Part shown: piece after piece, positions 36,245 to 46,300 of the stretch
Layout: each line of letters starts with the position of its first letter
How positions within the stretch are numbered: position 1 is the stretch's first letter
DNA from: Gordonia lacunae
GTDB taxonomy: Bacteria > Actinomycetota > Actinomycetes > Mycobacteriales > Mycobacteriaceae
Assembly (NCBI RefSeq): GCF_002149015.1
Contig: NZ_NGFO01000029.1
Span: 8,275 to 72,274, forward strand
Direction of reading: 5' to 3'
Length of the DNA stretch: 64,000 bases
Made by a program: the position numbers and the translations under genes
The notes under the pieces: model-generated
Told to the model about the DNA's origin: nothing
Databases searched by the model: none
What the model saw: only the letters and a program-made list of their open reading frames with translations

Positions 36245-36789
36245 ACCACCACCCCCATCGCCACCTCCTGGTCGTCCTCGCGATCGTGCTGATCGCCGCA
36301 CTGGCCGGATGCTCCGGCAGCGACGACACCGCTGAACCCGCACACGGCCACGATGACCACGGCGAGCACTACAGCAGCCCACCGGGCCTGCCCGATCGCG
36401 ACGAACCGATCGGGGTGTTCACCACCACCGTGACCACCATGTTCAGTTGGCAACCCGCCACCGACACCTCACCCACCGACGCGCTGCGCCGCACCCGCGC
36501 CACCCTCACCGGCCAGGCACTGGCCTCGGCGGACAGCCCCGCCACAGTGCGGCCCAGCGCCCAGTGGGGCGCCTGGAAGCACTCCCTCGACGTCATCACC
36601 GCCCGCGTCGAGGGCGCCTCGGCAGTGCTGATCTCACCGCAGAAGGCCAGTGCGCACGGCACTGTCACCCAAACCGTGCTCGGCATCGACGCCACGGTGA
36701 CCTCCTACCGAAAGTTCGCCGTCACAGCCGAACTCGTCCGCATCGACGGCCACTGGAAGGTCGCCACCTACCCCCGCGCCGACACCTGA
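36241..36789 (+). CDS. Transfer-operon lipoprotein
   Basis: This 182-residue protein has lipobox LAGC near residue 24 after MNHHPHRHLLVV and a His/Asp-rich stretch (HGHDDHGEHY) that could bind metal. The domain ends in FAVTAELVRIDGHWKVATYP, a pattern of NTF2/VirB8-like extracytoplasmic domains. It is coupled to the hydrolase gene by an ATGA overlap. It is a probable outer-face component of the channel. Confidence 0.62.
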   Translation: MNHHPHRHLLVVLAIVLIAALAGCSGSDDTAEPAHGHDDHGEHYSSPPGLPDRDEPIGVFTTTVTTMFSWQPATDTSPTDALRRTRATLTGQALASADSPATVRPSAQWGAWKHSLDVITARVEGASAVLISPQKASAHGTVTQTVLGIDATVTSYRKFAVTAELVRIDGHWKVATYPRADT

Positions 36790-36831
36790 CCCGCCGACCG
36801 CCCAACACCGCCCCTCGAAGGAAGGCACACC

Positions 36832-37533
36832 ATGCTCGACCCACACAACGTCACCCAGGACAACAGCCGCGAAGTCGACGACATCTTCGACGAAATTCGC
36901 ACGATCATGCGTCACTCCCGCCGTCGCGCCGACGACGCGCTGCGTGAGGTCCGCAACCAGCAGCACAAGCGACGTGCCCGGCAGACCCGCGCCCAGCAAC
37001 GGCTGAACTCCGCGCGCGCCACCGGCGCCCGTCCGCCCCGCTACACCGACACCAGTGCCGAACGCCACCCGCTGACACCGGATCTGATGGCGCGCTGGGC
37101 CGGAGCGCACGCCGCCGCCGACCTGGCCCGCGAGGCCGCCGCCGAGGCCGCCCGCGGCGGTGACACCGCCCGGGAAGCCCAGACCCAGGCCACCGTGCAG
37201 CGCGCCGAGCAATGGGCGCACGCCTGGGATGAGCGGCTACGTGAGGCCGGCGTCGACCCCGACACCATCTCTGGTCGCGACCGCGACAACGACCTCGGCG
37301 AGGTCGCCGACACCGATCTGCTCGACCAGGTGTCGACCGCGGCCGCGAACTATGCCATCGACGTCGACGACGCTGCGTCAGCGGGCGGGCACCGCTCGAC
37401 CAGCGAGCTCATCGCCGACACCGAACCCGCGCCCGAAGCCGCGTTGATCGCCGCCGGCGACAGCGGCTGGCAGATCACCCCGGCACCTGACGTCGGCGCC
37501 AGCGTCTCCCTCGACACCGGAGCCCAGCTGTGA
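36832..37533 (+). CDS. Hypothetical helical protein next to the coupling-protein gene
   Basis: This 233-residue protein is rich in Ala, Arg and Asp and mostly predicted helical by composition, with basic N-terminal heptad-like segments (RRRADDALREVRNQQHKRRARQ). It has no signal or membrane segment. GAAGGAAGG lies before the ATG, and the stop overlaps the GTG of the coupling protein (GTGA). Position suggests an adaptor between relaxosome and coupling protein, but I see no motif that proves it. Confidence 0.55.
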   Translation: MLDPHNVTQDNSREVDDIFDEIRTIMRHSRRRADDALREVRNQQHKRRARQTRAQQRLNSARATGARPPRYTDTSAERHPLTPDLMARWAGAHAAADLAREAAAEAARGGDTAREAQTQATVQRAEQWAHAWDERLREAGVDPDTISGRDRDNDLGEVADTDLLDQVSTAAANYAIDVDDAASAGGHRSTSELIADTEPAPEAALIAAGDSGWQITPAPDVGASVSLDTGAQL

Positions 37534-39461
37534 GCACCACCCATCGCCGCGACCGCGGCCAACACGAGTCCATGGTCGGCTACTACCTCGCCGCAGTCGT
37601 GTTCGCGCTGCTGGCGATCGTCTACGTGTGCTGGCGGGCGGGTTGCTGGCTCACCGGTCAGCCCGGCCCAGTGCTAATCAACCCGGCCACCGCCGCCGTC
37701 GACGGCACATTCCAGTGGCCGGTGGCCTCCACCGTGCTCCTCGTGGTCGCGGTCATCGCCGCCGCCGTGGTGACCGTCATCGTGGCGCGTCATCGCGCCG
37801 CCACCGCCGTGCTGCGCGAGTTCGACCAGGTGGCACAGTTCCTTCCCCGTCCCCGGGAACTGCACGCCATCACCGCCCGCGACGCCAAGCACTCCGCGCA
37901 GCGCCTGCGTGGCCGCGACGCCATCACCGGGCACCTCGACTACGGGCTCGCGCTGGGATCGCTGATCGGATCAGGAAAGTCCGCGCTCTACATGAGCTGG
38001 GAATGGGTCGGACTCATCATCGGCGGACCCCGATCAGGCAAGACCACCGGCTACGCCATACCCATGATCTGCCAGGCACCCGGAGCCGTGTTCGCCACCT
38101 CCAACAAACCCGACATCTACGACGCCACCCGCTGGGTACGCGACCGCAACGACCTCACCACCCACGCCGCCAAGGCCGACACCACCCGACAAGGGCTGCG
38201 CGCACTATGGGCCTACCGCACCCAGCGGCGCGAACCCCCACGCACCCGCGGCACCATCTGGCTCTCCGACCTCCAACACATCGCCGGCACCCAGGGCCAG
38301 CAGTGGTGGTGGGACCCGTTCTGGTGCGTGCACGAACTCTCCGACGCCCGCGAGCTCGCCGCGATCTTCGCCGGAGCCGAAACCGCCGAAGGATCACGCC
38401 TCGACGCCTACTTCGACGGCGGCGCCAAAGAACTACTGGCCCTGCACATCCTGGCAGCATCGGTCGGTGGGGGAGACCTCAAACACGTCGACGGCTGGCT
38501 CACCGACCCCACACTCAAAGTCGCCCGCCAAGTCTTGACCCGCCACGGCCACCACGACGCCGCAGCCAAGATCGACACCGCCGCCAACCTCAACCCCCGC
38601 CAGCAAGACGGCCTCTACGACATGGCGCGCCGGTTCATCAACGTCATGACCGTGCCCGCCTACGCCCGATCAGTCCTCCCACCCCAACGGGTCCGGTTCG
38701 ACGGCGATAACACCGTCGGCAGCAACGACATCCGCCACGACCTGCCCAAGTTCGATCCGCAAGCGTTCGTCACCTCCACCGACACCATGTACGCCCTGTC
38801 GATGGAAGGCGCCGGCGCGGCCACCGCCCTGACCACCGCCCTGGCCGACACCATCTTCAAAGCCGCCGTCGCCCAAGCCCGACGCAACGGCGGACGGCTG
38901 CCGGTGCCGGTCGTGGCGGTGCTCGACGAGGCCGCCAACGTGTGCAAACTGCCCGAACTGCCCGACTGGTACTCCCACTTCGGCAGCCAGGGCATCGTCA
39001 TCGTCACGATGCTCCAATCGCTGGCCCAGGCCGCGAAAGTGTGGTCCAAAGACAAACTCGACATGCTCGTCGACTCCTCGAACGTCTACATCTACGCCGG
39101 CTCATCGAACAACGAGTCCTACCTGTCCGGGCTGAGCCGCATGATCGGCCAACGCGACGTCCGCCGCCGCAGCCGCTCGCATTCCAGCTCAGGTTTGGGA
39201 TCGACCAGCACCAGCGAATCCTGGTCCAGCGAACCCATTCTCGGGATCGACGACCTCAAAGCACTACCCGCCGAACGCGCAGTGCTGGCGACCTCCGGCA
39301 ACCGCACCGTCGTCACCACCAAGAACTCCTACTGGCTCGGCCCCTACGCCGAACTGATCGACGCCTCCAAGAAGGCCTGCGGGGCAGAACGCGCAGCCCA
39401 GCAGGCCGCACTGTCTGCCTCACCCCAACCCGCCGCCCTCCGCGAAAGGACTTCCCGATGA
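37530..39461 (+). CDS. VirD4/TraG-type coupling ATPase
   Basis: This 643-residue protein has two N-terminal transmembrane helices (residues 16-37 and 64-86) and Walker A IIGGPRSGKTTGY near residue 163. Walker B VVAVLDEAANV is near 463, and VTMLQSLAQAAKVW follows, as in hexameric type IV coupling proteins that hand the relaxase-DNA complex to the channel. The motif LYMSWEWVGLIIGGPRSGKTT is typical of actinobacterial members. The GTG at 37530 and ATGA at the end couple it to both neighbours. Confidence 0.9.
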   Translation: MSTTHRRDRGQHESMVGYYLAAVVFALLAIVYVCWRAGCWLTGQPGPVLINPATAAVDGTFQWPVASTVLLVVAVIAAAVVTVIVARHRAATAVLREFDQVAQFLPRPRELHAITARDAKHSAQRLRGRDAITGHLDYGLALGSLIGSGKSALYMSWEWVGLIIGGPRSGKTTGYAIPMICQAPGAVFATSNKPDIYDATRWVRDRNDLTTHAAKADTTRQGLRALWAYRTQRREPPRTRGTIWLSDLQHIAGTQGQQWWWDPFWCVHELSDARELAAIFAGAETAEGSRLDAYFDGGAKELLALHILAASVGGGDLKHVDGWLTDPTLKVARQVLTRHGHHDAAAKIDTAANLNPRQQDGLYDMARRFINVMTVPAYARSVLPPQRVRFDGDNTVGSNDIRHDLPKFDPQAFVTSTDTMYALSMEGAGAATALTTALADTIFKAAVAQARRNGGRLPVPVVAVLDEAANVCKLPELPDWYSHFGSQGIVIVTMLQSLAQAAKVWSKDKLDMLVDSSNVYIYAGSSNNESYLSGLSRMIGQRDVRRRSRSHSSSGLGSTSTSESWSSEPILGIDDLKALPAERAVLATSGNRTVVTTKNSYWLGPYAELIDASKKACGAERAAQQAALSASPQPAALRERTSR

Positions 39462-39865
39462 CCACCCCCGCCACCGACACCCCAGACGACGACCCGCGCG
39501 CGCACTGGCGGTTCACTTCCGGCGCCGACTGGTTCACCAACTGGCTCAGCCACATCAAGGCTGGACGTTTCGACCGCGACACCCGCTGGTGTGCGCAGTG
39601 GTGGCGCCACGACGAAGTCGTCATCCGCCTCGAGGAGCTGTGGAAGGCCTGGGAGACTGCCCGCCTGAGCGAAGACCCCGCCGCCCTGTCGTCGTGGTGG
39701 ACCGCCCACCTCGACGCCCACTGGCGAGCACTCACCGCGGGCAACGGGCCGCTCTATCTGTGCACACCCGACAAGCACACCAACACCGAGACACTCACCG
39801 ACACCTGCACCCCACCACCGCCGGGATGGTTCGACCCACCCGTCGACCACACCACCGCCGCATAA
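39458..39865 (+). CDS. DUF4913-family protein
   Basis: This 135-residue protein is centred on WCAQWWRHDEVVIRLEELWKAWE, the signature I associate with DUF4913, a family almost confined to actinobacterial plasmids and integrative elements and usually placed after the coupling-protein gene. It has no signal or membrane segment. It is coupled to the upstream gene (ATGA). The role is unknown, possibly a coupling-protein or relaxosome accessory. Confidence 0.75.
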   Translation: MTTPATDTPDDDPRAHWRFTSGADWFTNWLSHIKAGRFDRDTRWCAQWWRHDEVVIRLEELWKAWETARLSEDPAALSSWWTAHLDAHWRALTAGNGPLYLCTPDKHTNTETLTDTCTPPPPGWFDPPVDHTTAA

Positions 39866-39884
39866 CGCCTGAGAGAGCCATGTC

Positions 39885-40040
39885 ATGCCGCCACTGATCC
39901 ATATAGCGCTCGTCGGGTGCTTCGTGCTGCTGGTGGTCCTGACCATCACCGGGGCCATCGTCGTCACCAAAGCCACACTGCGCCAACGCCGCACACCCCC
40001 CTCACACCACCACGAGTCTGACCACGACGGAACACCATGA
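39885..40040 (+). CDS. Very small membrane protein
   Basis: This 51-residue protein has one strongly hydrophobic helix (IALVGCFVLLVVLTITGAIV) and a basic then His/Asp-rich tail. GAGAGAG lies 8 bases before the ATG at 39885. Codon third positions are G/C-rich, as in neighbouring genes. It lies 19 bp after the DUF4913 stop, so it is likely the last sizeable gene of the transfer operon. The function is unknown. Confidence 0.55.
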   Translation: MPPLIHIALVGCFVLLVVLTITGAIVVTKATLRQRRTPPSHHHESDHDGTP

Positions 40041-40086
40041 CGACTAACCGACACCCACACAACAACGCCCCCGAAGGAGGCCAGTC

Positions 40087-40194
40087 GTGATCGCCATTCC
40101 TCTCGCGTCGTTTCCGCCGAGGCAACCCGGTCGCCAACCACGCCACCCACGTACGAATCACCACGTATCCCGCACCGCCGGTCGAGTGACCTGA
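40087..40194 (+). CDS. Possible 35-residue ORF
   Basis: The GTG at 40087 has an excellent GAAGGAGG six bases upstream, within the tail of a 17-residue frame that overlaps the previous stop. The product is basic and Pro/Arg-rich without a recognisable fold. It may be a leader or remnant. Confidence 0.25.
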   Translation: MIAIPLASFPPRQPGRQPRHPRTNHHVSRTAGRVT

Positions 40195-40240
40195 TGCCTG
40201 AACCAGGCGACGGCGAGGACCCGCCGTGAGAAGACTCAGG

Positions 40241-40271
40241 CCCTGACAGGTGCTGGACACACCTGCCAGGG
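40241..40271 (+). terminator. Terminator-like hairpin ending the transfer operon
   Basis: CCCTGACAGGTG pairs with CACCTGCCAGGG across a 7-nt loop (one A/C mismatch). It lies between the last small genes of the transfer operon and the start of the methylase-helicase gene. Confidence 0.65.
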
Positions 40272-40381
40272 CACTGATCGGCCAGAGATCGAGCCTCTGA
40301 CCAGTGAGAAACGATAACCACCCCCGCGAGGGCCGGCGTTGGCCGGGCCGGGCGGACCTCACTTTGGTAGGAGCTCGACGC

Positions 40382-43300
40382 ATGGCGCGTAACGCCACCC
40401 CTGACGACAACACCCCCAATCTGTTCGATCTGCTCGCCGACACCGACCCATCGAGGCAGCCGATGTCGGCACCGCAGAGCATTATGGATACCCACACTGA
40501 GGAGGACACCGATGTTTCACGATCTGCGCACGGCACTGACCGAGCGGTACGCCCAGGAACTGACGCAGATGGACCGCACGGAGTTCGAGGACTTCCTGAC
40601 CGCCGAGGCGAACCGGCTGGAAGCCGAGATCGCTCAGACGCAGTCACAGACCGAGCTCGCGATGATCGCGGCGTGGAAAGCCGACCACGAGGGCAACGAC
40701 CCGGACGTGTTGACGACGCAGCGGCTGTACCAACAGGCCCGGCACTCCGCGGAGGAGACGGTGCTGGCGACGCTGTGGGAGGGTCATCGCAGTCCCGAGG
40801 ACGAGGACCAGCCGATCGAACCGAACCCGGACACGATGACCGGGATGCAGCGGTGGCTGACGCCGTGGGCGATCGAGGCGACTCGCGAGACCGAACAGCT
40901 GACCGAGCGGGTGTGGCCGGATCAGACACCGCGGTTTCAGGTGTGGGCCGAGCAACTGCTGCAAGCCCGTCTGACCGACGGGCTGGCGGTGCCCGACGGG
41001 CCGGAACATCCGCTGGTTCCGGAACTGACCGCGATGGTGGCCGCGGCGCTAGCCGATCAGGCTCGCGCCGACGCCGAGCGCGCGCAGAGGTAGTCGACGA
41101 CGGCCAGGGACTGCTGTTTGAGTCCCTGGACGATCTGCGGATCCCGACTGACCCGGCCGTCGTCGACCCAGGCGGGACACCGCTGCCACCGAAGGCCGAC
41201 GACGTGCTGCCGCAGGTCCCGCAGTCCGAGACCGGGCTGCCACTGACGGCGTGGGCCAGCACCCGTGTCGCCCCGGCACGACGCCCGGACGGCTCGGTGG
41301 TCTACATCAAGGCCGACCATGTGGTGGCCGGTCTCGAACCAGACCCCACACCCGATTCAGAGGCGCCCGCTCTCGCTCCCGAGCCGGAGCCGGAGCCGTC
41401 GAGCATCGCGGCCGTCGACGAGGCCACCACCCTCTCACCAGCCGAGGTGGGTTCTGCGACCCGGTTCACCCATCCAGGGACGGTGTTGGTGCCGTCGGGC
41501 GCCAAAGCCCGCGCCCGCGCCAACATCGCCGCACTCGAGGTCCTCTCCGAGACCGCCCGCACCGGACGCCCGGCGACCACGGCCGAGCACGAGGTTCTGG
41601 CGCAGTGGTCGGGCTGGGGTGCCGCGGCCGACATCTTCGATGAGTCCAAGTCGGAGTGGGCACCCGAGCGCGAGCAGCTGCGCGCGCTGCTGGATTCCGA
41701 GCAGTGGCGCCAAGCGAAGGCCTCCACGCTCAACGCCCACTACACCGATCCCGCGATCGCCCAAGCGATGTGGTCGGCGATGGCGCGCGCCGGGTTCGAC
41801 GAGGGGCTGGTACTCGAACCGGGCTGCGGCAGCGGCACATTCATCGGGCTGGCACCTCCCGGTGCGCAGATGGTGGGTGTGGAGCTCGATCCGACGACCG
41901 CCCAGATCGCCCATCTGCTCTACCCCGACGCGCAGGTGCGGTTGGAGGGCTTCGAGACCACCCGCGTCCCGGACGGATCGTTCGCCGCGGTGATCGGCAA
42001 TGTGCCCTTCGGTGGGTTCACGGTGCACGACCCGATCCACAATCCGGCCCGCCACCGCATCCACAACCACTTCCTCCTCAAGTCGCTCAACCTCACCGCC
42101 CCCGGCGGATACGTCATGGCGATCACCACCGCCGGCACGCTGGATGCGGCCTCGGACAAAGCCCGCCGAGACATGCACGCCGTCGCCGACCTCGTCGGCG
42201 CAGTGCGGTTGCCGTCGACGGCGTTCGAACGGGTCGCCGGCACCCAAGTCGTCACCGACGTCCTGGTGTTCCGCCGCCGCGAACCCGACGCCGCCACGCC
42301 TGCGGACGCCGACTGGCTGCATTCCGACCTCGTTGCTCTCGCTGACCGGACCGGCGAGACCACCGAGATCGGCATGAACCGCTACTTCACCACCCACCCG
42401 GAACACGTGCTGGGCACGATGCGTGTCGATCGCGGCCTCTACCGCGACGGGATGCTCGTCGTGGCCGCCGAACCCGGCGGCGATGTCGCCGCCGACCTCG
42501 ACGACCGGCTGACCGGCATCGTCGACGCCGCCCTACAACGCGGCGACGGGCTGTTCCTCGCCGACGACACCGCCACGGCCGGAATAGAGTTCACCGCCGG
42601 CGCCCTCGACACCGACGCCCTCTATAGCGAGGACATTCCGATCGGGCACGTCAGCTACGACGAGACCACCGGGGTGTTCTCGCGGCGCGGGATCGGCGGC
42701 GACGAGCCGATGAGGGTGCCAGCCACCCGCGCCACCGAGACCCGGCATCTGCTACGGCTGCGGGACCTGTTCGCGGCCACGATCGCCGCTCAGCGCACCC
42801 AGAGCAGCCGCGCCGAGCGAGATACGCTGCGCGCGGACCTCAACGAGGTCTACGACGCCTACCTGAACACCTACGGCCCGGTGAACCGAGCCAAGCTGGT
42901 GGGCGGCAAGGAACGCACCGCCGAGCAGGCCGCCAAGAAGTTCGCCGAACTCGAAGCCAAGTGGCGCGCCGCGCACCGCGACGCCGACGGCGCCGACTAT
43001 CCCGGGCCGCTGCCTGAGGATGTGGCGGCCGACCTCGAGGAGAAAGCGTGGCAGGTCAGCGCACCCTCGCGACGTCAAACCCATCTCGAGGCCGTCCGCG
43101 CGGATCCCGGAATGGCCGGCGTGCTGGCGCTGGAACGCTACGACGACGAAACCGGCACCGTCAGCAAGACCGCGGTGTTCTCCCGCGACGTCGTCGTCGC
43201 TCCGGTCCCGGTATCGCGCGCCGACACCCCCGCCGAAGCGGTCGCGATCAGTCTCGGTGAACGCGGCCGAGTCGATCTCGACCGCGTCGCCGAACTCCTC

Positions 43301-46300
43301 GACCAACCCACCCAGCAGGCACGCGAGTCGATCCGCGGCCTGGTCTACGCCGACCCGGACATGCCCGAGGACCTGGTGCCCGCACCCACAGCGTTGTCGG
43401 GCAACGTGCGCGCCAAACACGCCCGCGCCGCCGAAGCTGCCCGCACCGACCCCGGCAACCGCGATTGGGCAGAACTAACACAAGCACTGGCGCAGGTGAT
43501 TCCAACCGACAAGCAGCCCTCCCAGATCGGGTCGGTCAAACTCGGACCGACCTGGATCGAGCCGCGTGACTACGAGGCGTTCGTGCGCGAGACCTTTGGT
43601 GCCGCCAACGTCCGGGTGTCACGCGCTGCGGGTAGCTGGGGAGTCGAAGTGCCACCCTTCGAACGCAACAGCACCGTGATGCGCACCGACTACGGCGCCG
43701 ACAATGCCGACCTCGACAAGGCGCTCGACGCGGTCGACCTCACCGAGATGCTGCTCAACCAGCGCTCGATCGTAGTCAAGAATTCGGGGCGGGCGCAGGA
43801 AGAGGGTGCACCGGAGGTCGATGCCCAAGCCACCATCCTCGCCCAAGTCCAAGCGGAGAAGATCACCACCGAGTTCCGGTCGTGGCTGTGGTCGGACGAT
43901 GAGCGCCGCGACCGCCTCGTCGCCGAGTGGAACCGCCGCTTCAACACCTGGGTTCGGCCCGAACACGACGGGTCCAGGCTGGTGCTGCCCGGGTTGTCTC
44001 CGGTGTTCGAGCCGCACCCCTACCAACGCGATGCGGTGGCACGCATTCTCGCCGAGCCGACCGTGCTGCTCGATCACGTGGTCGGCGCCGGCAAGACCGG
44101 CACGATGTTCATGTCGGCAATGGAACTCAAACGCCGCGGCCTGGTCACTCAACCGTGGATCGTGGTGCCCACCCACCTGATCGAGCAGTTCGGCCGCGAA
44201 GTGAAGATGTGGTACCCCGCGGCGAACGTGCTCGTGGGACGCAAAGGCATGTCGGCCGAGGACCGCCGCGTGTTCGCCGCGCAGACAGCGACCAGCGACT
44301 GGGACATGGTCATCATCCCGGCGTCGGTGTTCGAGGCGATCCGGGTCCACCCGCAACGCCGTGTCGACTACATCGCGAACCAGTTGGCTGACCTCGACGC
44401 CGAATTGTCCGCGGGCGTAGGCGAGATGACGCATGCGACGGTCAAGAAGATCGAACGGGCGAAGAAGCAACTGCAGAAGCGTCTCGACGCCGCGACCGAT
44501 CAGGCCAAGAAGGACCACGGGGTGTTGTTCGAAGACACCGGCGGGGACTATCTGTTCGTCGACGAGGCCCACGAGTACAAGAACAAGGGCCGCCAGTGCG
44601 CCATCGACTCGCTGTCGCTCACCGGGTCGAACAAGGCCGAGGACCTGTCGATGAAACTGGACTACCTGCGTGAACGTCGCCAACACCAGGCGGCCGCGGC
44701 CGGGCGGGTCATCGCCCCGGGCGCTGAGCGGGTCGCGACGTTCGCCACCGGCACCCCGATCGCCAACTCACTGGCCGAGTCGTGGGTGATGCAGCAGTAC
44801 CTGCGCCCCGATGTGCTGGAGGTGGCTGGGGTCCGCTCGATCACCGACTGGGCGGCGTCGTTCACCGCGACCCGCTCGGAGACGATCCCCAACGCCACCG
44901 GCACCAAACTGCGTGTCGTGTCGAAGGTGTCGGCGTTCGCCAACCCCAAGGAAATGTTCGCCATGGCCGCCCAGTACACCGATGTCGTTGTCCGTGAACA
45001 GGTCCCGGCAAACCTGCCCGTCCATGACGGGCGGCAGATCATCACCAGCACACCCGGTCAAGAGCGACAGGACTTCATCGCCGACCTGGACCATCGGGCC
45101 GACCATCTCGACCCACGCCGCGCCGACATCGACAACGTGCTCAAGATCCTCAACGACGGCCGCAACGTCGCCCTCGACCCGGTACTGGGCAACCTCGAAC
45201 CGGATCCGGGAAATACCCGCGCCGACGCGGTCGCCGAACAGGTCGCCCGCATCTACCACGCCACCGCCGACAACGAGTACCTCACCGAGGAAGGGGAGCG
45301 GTCCCCGATCCGCGGGGCGCTGCAACTGGTGTTCTGCGACCGCGGCACCCCGCGACCCGACGGTCCGTCGGTGTACTCCAACCTCAAAGACCTTCTCGTG
45401 GAGCAGCACAACTTGCCCGCGGAGAAGATCGCGTTCATCCACGACGCGAAATCGCCGTCGCAGAAACTGGCGCTGCAGGCCGACTGCCGAGCCGGGCGGA
45501 TCGCGGTGCTGGTCGGGTCGACCTCGAAGATGGGTACCGGCATGAACGTCCAAGGCCGCCTCATCGGTCTGCACCACATGGACGTGCCGTGGCGGCCCGC
45601 CGATCTCGAGCAACGCGAAGGGCGGATCATCCGCCAAGGCAACCAAAATCCGCGAATCGAGATTCTGAACTACGTCACCGCCGGCACCACCGACACCGTC
45701 ATGTGGTCGAAAGTCGAATCCAAGGCCGCGTTCATCGAACAAGCCAAACGCGGGCAGCTCGACGACGTCGCCGAAGTCGACGACATCGCCGACGACTCAC
45801 TATCTGAGGCTGCTGCGGCGACCAAAGCCGCCGCGACCGGTGATGAACGGTTCCTCGAAATGGCCACCCTGGAAGACGAGGTGAAAAGCCTGTCCGCACT
45901 GGCCAGCGCGCACGCCGACTCCCGCTCCCACGCCCGCCGGGTCGTGGCCGCGGCCGACCACGCCATCCCACGCTTGGAAGGCAGCATCGACAAACTCGAC
46001 GCTCTGCTGGTCGGGCATCAGGAGTGGATCGATGCCGGTAAGCAGTTCGTGGTCACCGGAGACAGGTCCCGGGCTCAGCGTCCGGAGCGATCTGAGGCGC
46101 TGTTGTCGCGGGTCACCGCGGTCTATCACGAGCTCAAAGGTGCCGGCATGAAGCAGTCGATGCCGATCGCGTCGATACCGTCGGGGCTCCAGGCGCACGC
46201 CTCGCGCGAGTTCGCCCAGGACAAGATTCATGTGTGGCTCGATTGCCCTGGGCGGCCGGGGTTCACTCTCGACGCCTCCCAGGTGTTCACCACCGCCGAG

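Noticed and set aside
34376..36382. 668-codon minus-strand open frame over the cell-wall hydrolase
   Set aside because: Composition is Gly/Val/Arg-rich without motifs, while the plus frame has four catalytic modules.
40304..40381. Longer N-terminus for the methylase-helicase
   Set aside because: The extra 26 residues begin at a non-ATG codon without a ribosome-binding site, whereas ATG 40382 has TAGGAG.
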